Under the pieces are notes generated by a model. The model had not been told where the DNA came from and ran no database searches. It saw nothing but the letters and a program-made list of their open reading frames with translations. Positions 43,772-54,458 of a stretch of DNA of 64,000 bases are shown here, piece after piece (the first letter of the stretch is position 1; every line of letters starts with the position of its first letter). The DNA comes from Pseudomonas sp. ERMR1:02 (lineage in GTDB: Bacteria > Pseudomonadota > Gammaproteobacteria > Pseudomonadales > Pseudomonadaceae): NCBI RefSeq assembly GCF_002277815.1, contig NZ_NKJI01000004.1:372001-436000 (forward strand), read 5' to 3'. A program made the position numbers and the translations under genes.

Positions 43772-45100
43772 TCAGCGCAACATGCCGCTGCCGTAACCCT
43801 TCAGGTTGGCTTTCTTCATCAGGGATTCGTACTGGTGCGAAACGAGGTGCGATTGTACTTGGGACATGAAGTCCATCACAACCACGACCACGATCAGCAA
43901 CGAGGTCCCGCCAAGGTAGAACGGAACGTTGGCTGCAACCACCAGGAACTGGGGCAACAGGCAAACGGCCGTCATGTAAAGAGCACCGAACATGGTCAAG
44001 CGAGTCAGAACGCCATCAATGTAGCGCGCAGACTGCTCACCTGGACGGATACCCGGAATAAAGGCACCGGACTTCTTCAGGTTTTCCGCTACGTCTTTCG
44101 GATTGAACATCAACGCCGTATAGAAGAAGCAGAAGAAAATAATCCCTGCACTAAACAGCAGAATATTCAACGGCTGACCAGGAGCGATCGACTGCGAGAT
44201 GTCCTGCAACCAGCCCATACCTTCAGACTGGCCGAACCAGGCACCCAACGAAGCCGGGAACAGCAAGATGCTGCTCGCGAAAATAGCCGGAATAACACCG
44301 GCCATGTTCACCTTCAGCGGCAAGTGGCTGGTCTGCGCAGCGAAGACCTTGCGGCCCTGCTGACGCTTGGCGTAGTGAACAGCAATACGACGCTGGCCAC
44401 GCTCAATGAACACCACGAAACCGATAATCGCTACTGCCAGCAAACCGATGGCAACCAGGGCGAAGATGTTGATATCACCCTGACGTGCAGACTCGAAAGA
44501 CTGCCCGATCGCTCTCGGAAGACCGGCGACGATACCCGAAAAAATCAACATCGAGATACCGTTGCCAACACCACGCTCAGTAATCTGCTCACCCAGCCAC
44601 ATCATGAACATCGCACCAGCCACAAACGTGGATACCGCGACGAAATGGAAGCCAAAGTCACCAGTGAACGCAACGCCCTGCCCCGCCAGACCAATGGACA
44701 TACCAATGGCCTGGACGAGAGCGAGGACGACAGTGCCGTAGCGGGTGTACTGGCTGATCTTGCGACGGCCAGCTTCACCTTCCTTCTTCAACTGCTCCAG
44801 CTGCGGGCTAACGGCGGTCATCAGCTGCATGATGATCGATGCCGAAATGTACGGCATGATCCCCAATGCAAAGATGCTCATCCGTTCCAGCGCGCCGCCG
44901 GAAAACATGTTGAACAAGCTAAGAATGGTCCCCTCATTCTGTCGAAACAGGTCCGCGAGTCGGTCCGGGTTGATACCTGGAACCGGGATGTGTGCGCCTA
45001 TTCGGTAGACGATAATCGCCAGGAACAGAAAACGCAGACGAGCCCAGAGTTCAGACATACCGCCTTTGCCGAGCGCAGAGAGAGCACCTTGCTTAGCCAT
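43772..45100 (-). CDS. secY: Protein translocase subunit SecY
   Basis: A 442-residue central channel of the Sec translocon with ten membrane helices. It has a cytoplasmic N-terminus, [20 protein letters not shown] (helix 1), the plug region ([20 protein letters not shown]), and the cytoplasmic loops carrying conserved Arg residues ([20 protein letters not shown]). It starts one base after the rplO stop (45101), so the genes are coupled. Length is normal. Confidence 0.97.
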   Translation of the reverse strand: MAKQGALSALGKGGMSELWARLRFLFLAIIVYRIGAHIPVPGINPDRLADLFRQNEGTILSLFNMFSGGALERMSIFALGIMPYISASIIMQLMTAVSPQLEQLKKEGEAGRRKISQYTRYGTVVLALVQAIGMSIGLAGQGVAFTGDFGFHFVAVSTFVAGAMFMMWLGEQITERGVGNGISMLIFSGIVAGLPRAIGQSFESARQGDINIFALVAIGLLAVAIIGFVVFIERGQRRIAVHYAKRQQGRKVFAAQTSHLPLKVNMAGVIPAIFASSILLFPASLGAWFGQSEGMGWLQDISQSIAPGQPLNILLFSAGIIFFCFFYTALMFNPKDVAENLKKSGAFIPGIRPGEQSARYIDGVLTRLTMFGALYMTAVCLLPQFLVVAANVPFYLGGTSLLIVVVVVMDFMSQVQSHLVSHQYESLMKKANLKGYGSGMLR

Positions 45101-45538
45101 TTATTCCTCGAACTTGCCGCCAGCTGCTTCGATAGCCGCACGCGCACCTTTGGTGGCGCCGATTCCCTTGCCGATAGTGACAGCGCGAGTCACTTCACCG
45201 GACAGCATGATTTTCACACGCTGTACGTTGACGTTGATCACGTTGGCATCTTTCAGGGACTGCACAGTGACGATGTCGCCTTCCACTTTAGCCAGCTCGG
45301 ACAGACGCACTTCTGCGCGATCCATGGCTTTCAGGGAAACGAAACCGAACTTAGGCAGGCGACGATGCAGCGGCTGTTGACCGCCTTCAAAGCCTGGAGC
45401 GATGGTGCCACCGGAGCGGGAAGTCTGACCTTTGTGACCACGGCCACCAGTCTTACCCAAACCACTACCGATACCACGGCCCGGACGATGCTTTTCGCGA
45501 CGGGAACCCGGCGCTGGACTCAGATCATTGAGTTTCAT
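45101..45538 (-). CDS. rplO: 50S ribosomal protein L15
   Basis: A 145-residue large-subunit protein with a Gly/Arg-rich extended start ([36 protein letters not shown]) and a globular C-terminus with [14 protein letters not shown]. It joins rpmD and secY in the standard spc order. No irregularity. Confidence 0.97.
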   Translation of the reverse strand: MKLNDLSPAPGSRREKHRPGRGIGSGLGKTGGRGHKGQTSRSGGTIAPGFEGGQQPLHRRLPKFGFVSLKAMDRAEVRLSELAKVEGDIVTVQSLKDANVINVNVQRVKIMLSGEVTRAVTIGKGIGATKGARAAIEAAGGKFEE

Positions 45539-45541
45539 CGA

Positions 45542-45718
45542 TTAACCCTCGACACGCAGCATGTAGTAAGCCTTGTTGATCATCCCGCGATTCTCGGGAG
45601 TATCCTGGACTTCTACAGTGTGACCGATGCGACGCAGACCCAGACCCTTAACGCACAGTTTGTGGTTAGGGATGCGGCCGGTCATGCTTTTGATCAGCGT
45701 TACTTTAACGGTAGCCAT
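45542..45718 (-). CDS. rpmD: 50S ribosomal protein L30
   Basis: A 58-residue small ribosomal protein, [20 protein letters not shown] to [11 protein letters not shown]. It is 2 bases after rpsE and 3 bases before rplO. The conserved core [16 protein letters not shown] identifies it. Confidence 0.96.
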
Positions 45719-45720
45719 GA

Positions 45721-46221
45721 TCAGAAGATCTCCTTGACGCTTTTGCCACGCTTGGCGGCAATGGATTCAGGAGACTGCATTGCTTTCAAACCCTTGAAAG
45801 TGGCGTGAACCACGTTTACAGGGTTAGTCGAGCCGTAGCACTTGGCCAGAACGTTCTGAACGCCAGCAACTTCGAGAACGGCACGCATTGCGCCGCCAGC
45901 GATGATACCGGTACCTTCAGAAGCAGGCTGCATGTACACCTTCGAAGCGCCATGGGCGGACTTCATTGCGTACTGCAGGGTGGTGCCGTTCAGATCAACC
46001 TGGATCATGTTGCGGCGAGCAGCTTCCATTGCCTTCTGGATCGCAGCAGGCACTTCACGCGACTTGCCACGGCCGAAGCCAACACGCCCTTTACCATCAC
46101 CAACCACGGTCAACGCGGTGAAAGTGAAGATACGGCCGCCTTTAACGGTTTTGGCTACGCGGTTAACTTGAACCAGCTTCTCGATGTAGCCTTCGTCGCG
46201 CTTTTGGTCGTTATTTGACAT
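45721..46221 (-). CDS. rpsE: 30S ribosomal protein S5
   Basis: A 166-residue protein important for decoding accuracy. The double-stranded-RNA-binding-like start ([20 protein letters not shown]) is followed by [17 protein letters not shown] and the C-terminal domain ([19 protein letters not shown]). It lies 3 bases downstream of rplR and 2 bases upstream of rpmD. Confidence 0.97.
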
Positions 46222-46224
46222 AAC

Positions 46225-46575
46225 TTAGAACTCCAGCCCAGCTTCACGAGCAGCATCAGCCAGCGCTTTAACGCGGCCGTGGTACTTGAAGCCAGAGCGG
46301 TCGAAAGCCACTTGCGAGACGCCAGCGGCCTTAGCACGCGTAGCGACCAGCTGGCCAACCTTAGTGGCCGCGTCGATGTTGCCAGTGGCGCCATCACGCA
46401 GTTCTTTATCCAAAGTCGAGGCAGATGCCAGGACTTTGTTGCCGTCGGCCGAAATGACCTGGGCGTAGATGTGCTGCGACGAGCGGAACACGCAGAGACG
46501 CACGACTTCTAGTTCGTGCATTTTCAGGCGTGCTTTGCGAGCGCGACGCAGTCGAGTAACTTTTTTGTCGGTCAT
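46225..46575 (-). CDS. rplR: 50S ribosomal protein L18
   Basis: A 116-residue 5S rRNA-binding protein: basic start ([20 protein letters not shown]), core [19 protein letters not shown], and end [20 protein letters not shown]. It is in the standard rplF-rplR-rpsE order, with short intergenic spaces. Confidence 0.97.
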   Translation of the reverse strand: MTDKKVTRLRRARKARLKMHELEVVRLCVFRSSQHIYAQVISADGNKVLASASTLDKELRDGATGNIDAATKVGQLVATRAKAAGVSQVAFDRSGFKYHGRVKALADAAREAGLEF

Positions 46576-46585
46576 TTGCTATGCC

Positions 46586-47119
46586 CTACTTCTTCTTGGC
46601 TTCTTTACGACGGACGACTTCGTCCGCGTAGCGCACACCTTTGCCTTTGTACGGCTCTGGTGGACGGAAGTCGCGGATCTCGGCGGCCACTTGACCTACC
46701 AGCTGCTTGTCGATGCCCTTGATCAGGATATCGGTCTGGCTAGGAGTCTCAGCGGTGATGCCTTCCGGCAGTTCATAATCCACTGGGTGCGAGAAGCCAA
46801 GAGCCAGGTTCAGCACTGTGCCTTTTGCTTGCGCTTTGTAACCAACACCGACCAGCTGGAGCTTGCGCTCGAAGCCTTGGCTTACGCCTTGGACCATGTT
46901 GTTTACCAACGCACGAGTGGTACCAGCCATTGCGCGAGTTTGTTGATCGCCGTTGCGAGCAGCGAAACGCAGCTCACCAGCTTCTTCAACGATCTCAACG
47001 GACGAATGGATGTTCAGTTCGAGAGTGCCCTTGGCACCCTTCACCGAAAGCTGTTGGCCTGCGAATTTTACTTCGACGCCGGCTGGCAGCTTAACGGGGT
47101 TCTTAGCGACGCGAGACAT
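46586..47119 (-). CDS. rplF: 50S ribosomal protein L6
   Basis: A 177-residue two-domain protein near the GTPase-associated centre. It starts [19 protein letters not shown]. The C-terminal domain has the conserved [14 protein letters not shown] and [17 protein letters not shown]. It lies 12 bases after rpsH. Confidence 0.97.
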   Translation of the reverse strand: MSRVAKNPVKLPAGVEVKFAGQQLSVKGAKGTLELNIHSSVEIVEEAGELRFAARNGDQQTRAMAGTTRALVNNMVQGVSQGFERKLQLVGVGYKAQAKGTVLNLALGFSHPVDYELPEGITAETPSQTDILIKGIDKQLVGQVAAEIRDFRPPEPYKGKGVRYADEVVRRKEAKKK

Positions 47120-47131
47120 GCTTATCCCCCC

Positions 47132-47524
47132 TTAGAACACAGTGCAAAGAACTTCGCCGCCGACACCGGCAGCGCGCGCAGCACGATCCGTCATCACACC
47201 CTTGTTGGTGGAGACGATAGACACACCGAGACCGCCACGAACTTTTGGCAAATCATCGACGGACTTGTACTGACGCAGGCCTGGACGGCTAACGCGCTTC
47301 ACTTCTTCGATAACCGGACGGCCTTCGAAGTATTTCAGCTCGATAGACAGCAGTGGTTTTGTTTCGCTGCTGATCTGATAACCCGCGATGTAACCTTCGT
47401 CCTTCAGGACTTTGGCAACAGCTACCTTCAACGTGGAAGATGGCATGCTTACGACGGACTTTTCAGCCATCTGGGCATTACGGATTCGAGTTAGCATGTC
47501 CGCTAACGGGTCCTGCATACTCAT
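47132..47524 (-). CDS. rpsH: 30S ribosomal protein S8
   Basis: A 130-residue primary 16S rRNA-binding protein. It starts [20 protein letters not shown] and has the RNA-binding C-terminal half ([20 protein letters not shown]). In E. coli, S8 represses the spc operon by binding near the start of rplE. Here rpsH has its own candidate promoter and structured leader in the preceding 208-base gap. AGGAG lies about ten bases upstream of the ATG. Confidence 0.97.
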   Translation of the reverse strand: MSMQDPLADMLTRIRNAQMAEKSVVSMPSSTLKVAVAKVLKDEGYIAGYQISSETKPLLSIELKYFEGRPVIEEVKRVSRPGLRQYKSVDDLPKVRGGLGVSIVSTNKGVMTDRAARAAGVGGEVLCTVF

Positions 47525-47552
47525 GGGCTAGACGCTCCTAATACAGAAAAAT

Positions 47553-47566
47553 TAGCCTTTCGGCTA
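47553..47566 (-). promoter_or_regulatory. Leader hairpin with GNRA-type loop before rpsH
   Basis: TAGCC pairs with GGCTA around GAAA, followed by AATTTTT, just 29 bases before the rpsH start. It looks like a weak attenuator or protein-binding leader element. Confidence 0.4.
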
Positions 47567-47621
47567 CTACGTGTCGCCGAGAATCTCCGGGTATAAAAAC
47601 ACGGGCTCAGGCGAGCCGAGT

Positions 47622-47650
47622 ATTCTAGACACACCCCAGAAATGAATCAA
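47622..47650 (-). promoter_or_regulatory. Internal spc operon promoter before rpsH
   Basis: On the minus strand TTGATT (47645-47650), a 17-base spacer and TAGAAT (47622-47627) lie in the 208-base rpsN-rpsH gap. The -35 overlaps the 3' arm of a perfect 10-bp hairpin. The spacer shares CTGGGG with the S10 promoter. Confidence 0.65.
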
Positions 47651-47669
47651 GCCCCAAAAGGGGCTTGAT
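47646..47669 (-). terminator. Perfect 10-bp hairpin in the rpsN-rpsH gap
   Basis: ATCAAGCCCC pairs with GGGGCTTGAT around a 4-base loop, about 65 bases after the rpsN stop. The following run (TTCATTTC) is only partly U-rich, so it may attenuate rather than fully stop transcription. Confidence 0.5.
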
Positions 47670-47732
47670 CCAGATTCAAGGCCACCGGTGGTCAGGTTCT
47701 TACGAACCCTCGCACCTGGACTTTGACAGTAC

Positions 47733-48038
47733 TTACCAGCTGGCTTTAACCAGACCTGGTACGTCACCACGCATTGCCGCTTCACGCAGTTTGTTACGGC
47801 CAAGGCCGAACTTGCGGTAAACGCCGTGTGGACGGCCGGTCAGGCGGCAGCGGTTACGCATGCGCGAAGCGCTTGCGTCACGTGGCTGCTTCTGCAGGGC
47901 AACTGTAGCTTCCCAACGCGCTTCTGGACTTGCGTTCAGATCAACGATGATAGCTTTCAGTGCTGCACGCTTCTTGGCGTACTTGGCAACCGTGAGCTGA
48001 CGCTTCAGCTCGCGGTTTTTCATGCTCATCTTGGCCAT
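47733..48038 (-). CDS. rpsN: 30S ribosomal protein S14
   Basis: A 101-residue long-form (zinc-free) S14: [20 protein letters not shown] to [20 protein letters not shown]. The ATG 48038 begins the family start; an upstream extension is not used. The 208-base space after it, before rpsH, is exceptional in this operon. Confidence 0.96.
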   Translation of the reverse strand: MAKMSMKNRELKRQLTVAKYAKKRAALKAIIVDLNASPEARWEATVALQKQPRDASASRMRNRCRLTGRPHGVYRKFGLGRNKLREAAMRGDVPGLVKASW

Positions 48039-48051
48039 GGTCCTACTCCAA

Positions 48052-48591
48052 TCAGTTGCGGAACGGGAATTTGAACGCACGCAGCAGAGCGCGGCCTTCA
48101 TCATCGTTCTTGGCAGTGGTGGTCAGGGTGATGTCCAGACCGCGGAGAGCATCGATCTTGTCGTAGTCGATTTCCGGGAAGATGATCTGCTCTTTCACGC
48201 CCATGCTGTAGTTACCACGACCATCGAAGGACTTGGCATTCAGGCCGCGGAAGTCGCGAACCCGAGGCAGGGAGATCGACAGCAGACGATCCAGGAACTC
48301 GTACATACGCTCACGGCGCAGGGTCACTTTGACGCCGATCGGCCAACCTTCACGGACTTTAAAGCCAGCGATGGATTTGCGAGCGTAGGTCACAACGACT
48401 TTCTGGCCGGTGATCTTTTCCAGGTCGGCAACAGCGTGCTCGATGACTTTTTTGTCACCGACCGCTTCGCCCAGACCCATGTTCAGGGTGATTTTTGTAA
48501 CGCGTGGAACTTCCATCACGTTCGAAAGCTTAAGTTCTTCCTTAAGCTTCGGTGCGATTTCTTTCCAGTAAATCTCTTTTAGTCGTGCCAT
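48052..48591 (-). CDS. rplE: 50S ribosomal protein L5
   Basis: A 179-residue 5S rRNA-binding protein: [60 protein letters not shown]. It follows rplX by 22 bases. In E. coli this gene's start region is the S8 repressor target. Confidence 0.97.
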   Translation of the reverse strand: MARLKEIYWKEIAPKLKEELKLSNVMEVPRVTKITLNMGLGEAVGDKKVIEHAVADLEKITGQKVVVTYARKSIAGFKVREGWPIGVKVTLRRERMYEFLDRLLSISLPRVRDFRGLNAKSFDGRGNYSMGVKEQIIFPEIDYDKIDALRGLDITLTTTAKNDDEGRALLRAFKFPFRN

Positions 48592-48613
48592 GGTCTCATC
48601 TACCTAGCAGTGT

Positions 48614-48928
48614 TCAAGCATCAACCGCTTTTTGGGTCGACTTGAAGACACGAATTTTCTTGCCGTCTTCTACTTTGAAACCAACGCGATCAGCCTTGTT
48701 GGTTTCGCCGTTGAAAATGGCGACGTTAGAAGCGTCCAGTGGAGCTTCTTTTTCGACGATACCGCCTTGTACGCCCGACATCGGGTTAGGCTTGGTATGA
48801 CGCTTGACCAGGTTCAGACCACCGATAACCAGACGGTTATTAGCGAGAACCTTGAGCACCTTACCGCGCTTACCTTTGTCTTTGCCGGCGATCACGATGA
48901 TCTCGTCGTCACGACGAATCTTTTGCAT
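48614..48928 (-). CDS. rplX: 50S ribosomal protein L24
   Basis: A 104-residue assembly-initiating protein with a KOW motif ([20 protein letters not shown]). It ends with [20 protein letters not shown]. It follows rplN by 11 bases and precedes rplE. Confidence 0.97.
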   Translation of the reverse strand: MQKIRRDDEIIVIAGKDKGKRGKVLKVLANNRLVIGGLNLVKRHTKPNPMSGVQGGIVEKEAPLDASNVAIFNGETNKADRVGFKVEDGKKIRVFKSTQKAVDA

Positions 48929-48939
48929 GTCGGATCTCC

Positions 48940-49308
48940 TTACAGCACTTCTGGGGCGAGCGAGACGATCTTCATGAACTTCTCAGTACGAAGTTCACGC
49001 GTCACTGGCCCAAAGATACGGGTGCCGATCGGCTCTTGCTTGTTGTTCAGAAGAACAGCAGCGTTGCCATCAAAGCGGATAATGGAGCCATCAGCACGAC
49101 GTACGCCGTGACGAGTGCGGACTACAACAGCAGTCATCACTTGGCCTTTTTTCACTTTACCGCGAGGAATTGCTTCCTTGACGGTAACCTTGATGATGTC
49201 ACCGATACCAGCGTAACGACGATGGGAGCCACCCAGCACCTTGATGCACATAACGCGGCGTGCGCCGCTGTTATCGGCCACATCGAGCATGGATTGAGTC
49301 TGAATCAT
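48940..49308 (-). CDS. rplN: 50S ribosomal protein L14
   Basis: A 122-residue protein near the factor-binding site: [40 protein letters not shown], and [19 protein letters not shown] at the end. It is the first gene of the spc group by E. coli convention; here it follows rpsQ by 23 bases with no clear promoter. Confidence 0.97.
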   Translation of the reverse strand: MIQTQSMLDVADNSGARRVMCIKVLGGSHRRYAGIGDIIKVTVKEAIPRGKVKKGQVMTAVVVRTRHGVRRADGSIIRFDGNAAVLLNNKQEPIGTRIFGPVTRELRTEKFMKIVSLAPEVL

Positions 49309-49331
49309 ATAATTTCTCCGACCCCTAGTCC

Positions 49332-49598
49332 TTAGACTTCCACAGCGCGTTCGAGAACATCAACCAGCGCCCAAGACTTGGTCTTGGCCAAAGGACGAGT
49401 TTCACGAATAGTGACTTTGTCGCCGATGTGGCACTGATTGGTTTCGTCGTGCGCGTGCAGCTTAGTCGAACGCTTAACGTATTTACCGTAGATCGGATGC
49501 TTAACGCGACGCTCGATCAGAACGGTGATGGTTTTGTCCATCTTGTCGCTGACAACACGGCCAGTCAGCGTACGGACAGTTTTTTCGGCTTCAGCCAT
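49332..49598 (-). CDS. rpsQ: 30S ribosomal protein S17
   Basis: An 88-residue OB-fold protein: [57 protein letters not shown]. It is the last gene of the S10 group and follows rpmC by 2 bases. Confidence 0.97.
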   Translation of the reverse strand: MAEAEKTVRTLTGRVVSDKMDKTITVLIERRVKHPIYGKYVKRSTKLHAHDETNQCHIGDKVTIRETRPLAKTKSWALVDVLERAVEV

Positions 49599-49600
49599 GA

Positions 49601-49792
49601 TTACTTACCTGCCTGCTGGTTGAGCACAGTTTTCACGCGAGCGATGTCACGTTTAACTTGCGAGAGCAGATGAGACTGCCCCAACTGGCCAGTTGCTTTC
49701 TGCATACGCAGATTGAACTGGTCGCGCAGCAGGCCGAGCAGTTGCTCGTTCAGCTGCTGTGCGGATTTTTCACGAAGTTCATTCGCTTTCAT
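49601..49792 (-). CDS. rpmC: 50S ribosomal protein L29
   Basis: A 63-residue helical protein, [20 protein letters not shown] to [18 protein letters not shown]. The ATG at 49792 overlaps the rplP stop by one base (TGATG); a GTG just before it is less likely to be the start. Confidence 0.96.
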
Positions 49793-50205
49793 CACATCAC
49801 CGTCCGTTTAACAAAGGCGGTGGCGAGCGGCAGCTTTGCAGCAGCCAGGGCAAAAGCCTCACGCGCCAGCTCTTCAGTAACACCCTCGATTTCATACAGG
49901 ACTTTGCCTGGCTGAATCTGGGCAACCCAGTACTCCACACTACCCTTACCTTTACCCATCCGAACTTCGAGTGGCTTTTTGGAAATAGGCTTGTCCGGGA
50001 ATACACGGATCCAGATCTTGCCGCCACGTTTAACGTGACGGGTCAGTGCACGACGCGCTGACTCGATCTGACGAGCGGTGAGACGACCACGAGCTACAGA
50101 CTTCAGCGCATATTCGCCGAAGCTGACTTTGCTACCGCGCTGTGCCAGACCACGGTTGTGGCCTGTCATCTGCTTGCGGAACTTCGTACGCTTTGGTTGC
50201 AACAT
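49792..50205 (-). CDS. rplP: 50S ribosomal protein L16
   Basis: A 137-residue protein near the A-site: [60 protein letters not shown]. The Arg-rich mid-section is standard. It follows rpsC by 12 bases. Confidence 0.97.
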
Positions 50206-50217
50206 TTGGCGTACCCC

Positions 50218-50904
50218 TTACTTAGCAGCTTTTTTACGAGGCGCTGGTGCTTGTGGTTTCAGTTCTTCTTGGCGACCACCAATTACTTCGCCTTTGAAGA
50301 TCCAAACCTTTACACCGATCACACCGTAGGTGGTGTGAGCTTCGTAGTTGGCATAGTCGATGTCGGCACGCAGGGTGTGCAGTGGCACACGACCTTCGCG
50401 ATACCATTCAGTACGTGCGATTTCAGCACCGCCGAGACGACCGCTCACTTGGATTTTGATGCCTTTGGCACCAATGCGCATGGCGTTCTGAACAGCGCGC
50501 TTCATAGCGCGACGGAACATTACACGACGCTCCAGCTGCTGAGCTACGCTCTGCGCAACCAGCATACCGTCGAGCTCCGGCTTGCGGATCTCTTCGATAT
50601 TGATGTGCACAGGCACACCCATTTGCTTGGTCAGGTCCTGACGCAGTTTCTCAACATCTTCACCTTTCTTCCCGATAACAATACCTGGACGAGCGGTGTG
50701 GATGGTGATACGTGCAGTTTGCGCCGGACGATGGATATCGATACGGCTTACGGACGCGCTTTTTAGTTTGTCTTGGAGATACTCGCGCACCTTCAGATCA
50801 GCGAACAAATAGTCCGCATAAGTCCGACCGTCTGCGTACCAGACGGAGGTGTGCTCCTTGACGATTCCCAGGCGAATGCCAATGGGATGTACTTTCTGAC
50901 CCAT
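50218..50904 (-). CDS. rpsC: 30S ribosomal protein S3
   Basis: A 228-residue mRNA-entry-channel protein. It starts [20 protein letters not shown] and contains a KH domain ([18 protein letters not shown]), the C-terminal [19 protein letters not shown] and a Lys-rich tail. An in-frame upstream stretch lies inside rplV and is not part of it. Confidence 0.97.
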
Positions 50905-50917
50905 CTCTTCGACTCCG

Positions 50918-51250
50918 TTACTTGTCAGCAACCTTGACAGTGATATGGCAAGACCGCTTGACGATGCGATCAGCACGGCCTTTGGCACGTGGCATGATGC
51001 GCTTCAGCGAACGCCCTTCGTTGACGAAAACGGTGCTGACCTTCAGGTCATCAACGTCTGCGCCTTCGTTATGCTCGGCGTTGGCTACGGCCGACTCCAG
51101 CACTTTTTTCATGATCTCGGCGGCTTTCTTACTGCTGAAAGCCAACAGGTTGAGCGCTTCGCCCACCTTCTTCCCGCGGATCTGGTCGGCGACCAAGCGG
51201 GCTTTCTGGGCGGAGATTCGAGCGCCCGACAACTTAGCGGCTACTTCCAT
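50918..51250 (-). CDS. rplV: 50S ribosomal protein L22
   Basis: A 110-residue protein lining the exit tunnel: [40 protein letters not shown] and the beta-hairpin segment [19 protein letters not shown]. It is located between rpsS and rpsC. Confidence 0.97.
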
Positions 51251-51261
51251 TTCCTAACCCC

Positions 51262-51537
51262 TTAACGCTTGGCTTTCTTGTCTGCCACGTGCCCGCGATA
51301 AGTGCGGGTACCGGCGAACTCGCCCAGTTTGTGGCCGACCATGTCTTCGTTAACGAGAACTGGGACGTGCTGACGACCGTTGTGTACTGCGATGGTCAAA
51401 CCGACCATTTGTGGCAGGATCATCGAACGACGCGACCAGGTTTTCACCGGTTTGCGATCGTTCTTTTCCGCCGCCACTTCGATCTTCTTCAGTAGGTGAA
51501 GATCGATAAAAGGACCTTTTTTCAGAGAACGTGGCAC
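51262..51537 (-). CDS. rpsS: 30S ribosomal protein S19
   Basis: A 91-residue head protein: [55 protein letters not shown]. It follows rplB by 16 bases. Confidence 0.97.
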   Translation of the reverse strand: MPRSLKKGPFIDLHLLKKIEVAAEKNDRKPVKTWSRRSMILPQMVGLTIAVHNGRQHVPVLVNEDMVGHKLGEFAGTRTYRGHVADKKAKR

Positions 51538-51553
51538 TGTCGTATCCCTCTAT

Positions 51554-52378
51554 TTACTTGCGACGACGGACGATCATTTTGTCGGTACGCTTATTACCAC
51601 GAGTCTTCGCGCCCTTAGTCGGGAAGCCCCATGGCGATACCGGATGACGACCACCAGAGGTACGACCTTCACCACCACCATGTGGGTGGTCAACCGGGTT
51701 CATGGCAACACCACGAACGGTTGGGCGAACGCCACGCCAGCGTTTGGCACCAGCTTTACCCAGCGAACGCAGGCTGTGCTCGGAGTTCGAGACTTCGCCC
51801 AGGGTCGCACGGCATTCAGCCAGGACTTTACGCATTTCACCGGAACGCAGACGCAGGGTCACGTAGACACCTTCACGAGCGATCAGCTGAGCCGAAGCAC
51901 CAGCGGAACGAGCGATCTGAGCGCCTTTACCTGGCTTCAATTCGATGCCGTGTACGGTGCTACCAACTGGAATGCTGCGCAGTTGCAACTGGTTGCCTGG
52001 CTTGATCGGAGCCAAAGCACCCGAAATCAGCTGGTCGCCAGCGTTCACGCCTTTAGGGGCGATGATGTAACGGCGTTCGCCGTCTGCGTACAACATAAGA
52101 GCAATGTGAGCAGTACGGTTTGGATCGTATTCGATACGCTCGACAGTGGCTGGAATGCCATCTTTGTCGTTGCGACGGAAATCGACCAGACGATAATGCT
52201 GCTTATGACCACCACCGATGTGACGAGTGGTAATACGACCATTGTTGTTACGACCACCAGACTTCGATTTCTTCTCGAGCAGCGGTGCGTGAGGAGCGCC
52301 TTTATGCAGCTCCTGGTTGACCACCTTGACCACATGACGGCGGCCAGGGGAAGTCGGTTTGCATTTAACGATTGCCAT
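51554..52378 (-). CDS. rplB: 50S ribosomal protein L2
   Basis: A 274-residue core protein next to the peptidyl-transferase centre. It shows [20 protein letters not shown], the RNA-binding domain, and the catalytic-centre loop [20 protein letters not shown] including the conserved His. The C-terminus is basic. It follows rplW by 14 bases. Confidence 0.97.
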   Translation of the reverse strand: MAIVKCKPTSPGRRHVVKVVNQELHKGAPHAPLLEKKSKSGGRNNNGRITTRHIGGGHKQHYRLVDFRRNDKDGIPATVERIEYDPNRTAHIALMLYADGERRYIIAPKGVNAGDQLISGALAPIKPGNQLQLRSIPVGSTVHGIELKPGKGAQIARSAGASAQLIAREGVYVTLRLRSGEMRKVLAECRATLGEVSNSEHSLRSLGKAGAKRWRGVRPTVRGVAMNPVDHPHGGGEGRTSGGRHPVSPWGFPTKGAKTRGNKRTDKMIVRRRK

Positions 52379-52392
52379 GATGCACCCCTTCC

Positions 52393-52692
52393 TTACTCAG
52401 CACTGCTGCTGAAATCGAGATCTTGGCCTGGCTGAAGGGAGATAACTGCCTTCTTCCAGTCATTACGCTTGCCCAGACCGCGAGCAGTGCGCTTGCTCTT
52501 ACCCAGAACATTCAGGGTAGTAACACGCTCTACTTTCACGCTGAACAGGCTTTCGACGGCCTTCTTGATTTCCAGCTTGGTTGCATCAGTAGCAACCTTG
52601 AAAACGAACTGGCCTTTCTTGTCTGCCAGAACCGTAGCCTTCTCGGAAACGTGCGGGCCAAGCAGAACTTTAAATACGCGTTCCTGGTTCAT
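52393..52692 (-). CDS. rplW: 50S ribosomal protein L23
   Basis: A 99-residue exit-tunnel protein that docks trigger factor and [43 protein letters not shown]. It overlaps rplD by 4 bases, so both are co-translated. Confidence 0.97.
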
Positions 52693-53291
52693 CCCAGCAG
52701 CTCCTCGAATTTCTTCACGGCCGACACGGTGATCAACACCTTGTCGTATGCGATCAGACTAACTGGATCGGAACCTTGCACGTCACGTACATCTACGTGT
52801 GGCAGGTTACGAGCAGCCAGGTACAGGTTCTGATCAACAGCGTCCGACACGATCAGAACGTCGGTCAGGCTCATGTTGTTCAGCTTGCCCAGCAGGTCTT
52901 TGGTTTTCGGCGTTTCAACGGCGAAATCCTGAACCACGACCAGACGATCAGTACGCACCAGCTCAGCAAGGATGGAACGCATTGCTGCGCGATACATCTT
53001 CTTGTTCAGCTTCTGGGAGTGATCCTGAGGACGAGCTGCGAAAGTGGTACCGCCGCCACGCCAGATTGGGCTACGGATAGTACCGGCACGAGCACGGCCA
53101 GTACCTTTCTGACGCCATGGGCGCTTACCGCCACCACGAACGTCGGAACGGGTCTTTTGCTGCTTGGAACCCTGACGACCGCCAGCCATGTAGGCCACGA
53201 CTGCTTGGTGAACCAGCGTCTCGTTGAATTCGCCGCCAAATGTCAGTTCGGAAACTTCGATCGCTTGAGCGTCATTTACATTTAATTGCAT
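52689..53291 (-). CDS. rplD: 50S ribosomal protein L4
   Basis: A 200-residue protein whose long loop ([20 protein letters not shown]) reaches the exit tunnel and is a macrolide-resistance hot spot; it is normal here. The C-terminal globular domain has [20 protein letters not shown]. In E. coli L4 represses the S10 operon through a leader. The S10 leader here looks too short for that. Confidence 0.97.
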
Positions 53292-53303
53292 GTCAGCTTC
53301 CCC

Positions 53304-53939
53304 TTAACCGCGAGCCTTGGCTGCTGGACGTACAACCAAGTTGCCGCCAGTAGCGCCAGGAACAGCGCCCTTGACCAACAACAGATTGCGTTCAGCGTCC
53401 ACGCGCACTACTTCGAGGGACTGCACGGTCACGCGCTCAGCGCCCATATGACCGGACATTTTTTTGCCCTTGAATACACGACCAGGAGTCTGGCACTGGC
53501 CGATAGAGCCTGGAACGCGGTGGGATACGGAGTTACCGTGGGTGTTATCTTGCCCGCGGAAATTCCAACGCTTGATCGTACCCTGGAAGCCTTTACCTTT
53601 GGACTGACCGGTTACATCAACCAGTTGACCAGCGGCGAAGATTTCAGCGTTGATCAGATCGCCGGCCTGGTATTCGCCTTCTTCAAGGCGGAATTCCATT
53701 ACGGTACGACCAGCGGCAACGTTCGCTTTAGCGAAGTGGCCAGCCTGAGCTGCTGTTACACGCGAAGCACGACGCTCGCCGACAGTGACTTGCACTGCAC
53801 GATAGCCATCGGTCTCTTCAGTTTTGAACTGGGTGACGCGATTCGGTTCGATCTCAATGACCGTGACCGGAATGGAGACACCTTCTTCGGTGAAAATACG
53901 GGTCATACCGCATTTACGACCGACTACACCAATAGTCAT
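53304..53939 (-). CDS. rplC: 50S ribosomal protein L3
   Basis: A 211-residue protein: [20 protein letters not shown], the central extension loop [20 protein letters not shown] near the peptidyl-transferase centre, and [20 protein letters not shown]. The start is ATG 53939; an in-frame extension upstream is not family-like. It lies 80 bases after rpsJ. Confidence 0.97.
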   Translation of the reverse strand: MTIGVVGRKCGMTRIFTEEGVSIPVTVIEIEPNRVTQFKTEETDGYRAVQVTVGERRASRVTAAQAGHFAKANVAAGRTVMEFRLEEGEYQAGDLINAEIFAAGQLVDVTGQSKGKGFQGTIKRWNFRGQDNTHGNSVSHRVPGSIGQCQTPGRVFKGKKMSGHMGAERVTVQSLEVVRVDAERNLLLVKGAVPGATGGNLVVRPAAKARG

Positions 53940-54019
53940 GTTGTAAACCTCATGAGTGTACGGGGCTTTCACCCGCTATGGCCGCCCATTTCAGAGCGTT
54001 ACACGACTAAGACCGAGTC

Positions 54020-54331
54020 TTAGCCGAGGCTGATCTGCACTTCCACACCGGCCGCAAGATCAAGCTTCATAAGTGCATCAACGGTTTTATCCGTTGGCTG
54101 GACGATGTCCAGAACGCGCTTATGAGTGCGGATCTCGTACTGGTCACGCGCGTCTTTGTTGACGTGCGGGGAGACCAGAACGGTGAACCGCTCTTTACGG
54201 GTAGGCAGTGGAATTGGACCACGCACTTGAGCACCAGTACGTTTCGCGGTTTCCACGATTTCCTGGGTGGATTGGTCGATCAGGCGATGGTCAAAAGCCT
54301 TCAACCTGATACGGATTTGCTGATTTTGCAT
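54020..54331 (-). CDS. rpsJ: 30S ribosomal protein S10 (NusE)
   Basis: A 103-residue protein: [60 protein letters not shown]. As NusE it pairs with NusB in antitermination, and nusB is also in this window. It is the first gene of the S10 operon. A near-consensus promoter lies about 60-90 bases upstream, with a short leader. Confidence 0.97.
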
Positions 54332-54393
54332 TGGATTTCAGACTCCGGCTGCTATTCCCACCGAGCGCAATACGCCCGTTAAAAGGAGGCGCA

Positions 54394-54422
54394 ATTCTAT
54401 AGACGCCCCAGATAGGTGTCAA
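54394..54422 (-). promoter_or_regulatory. S10 operon promoter (near-consensus sigma-70)
   Basis: On the minus strand TTGACA (54417-54422), a 17-base spacer and TAGAAT (54394-54399). Transcription would begin about 55 bases before rpsJ. It follows the tuf terminator by only about 10 bases. Confidence 0.85.
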
Positions 54423-54430
54423 CCCAATAA

Positions 54431-54458
54431 AAAAGCCCCCGCTGAGCGGGGGCTTTTT
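54431..54458 (-). terminator. tuf rho-independent terminator
   Basis: GCCCCCGC pairs with GCGGGGGC around a 3-base loop, with A- and T-runs on both sides, about 30 bases after the tuf stop. It separates the str operon from the S10 operon. Confidence 0.93.

Noticed and set aside
43634..45808. Long open frame opposite secY and rplO
   Set aside because: Antisense shadow of biased codons; crosses several gene borders without own signals.
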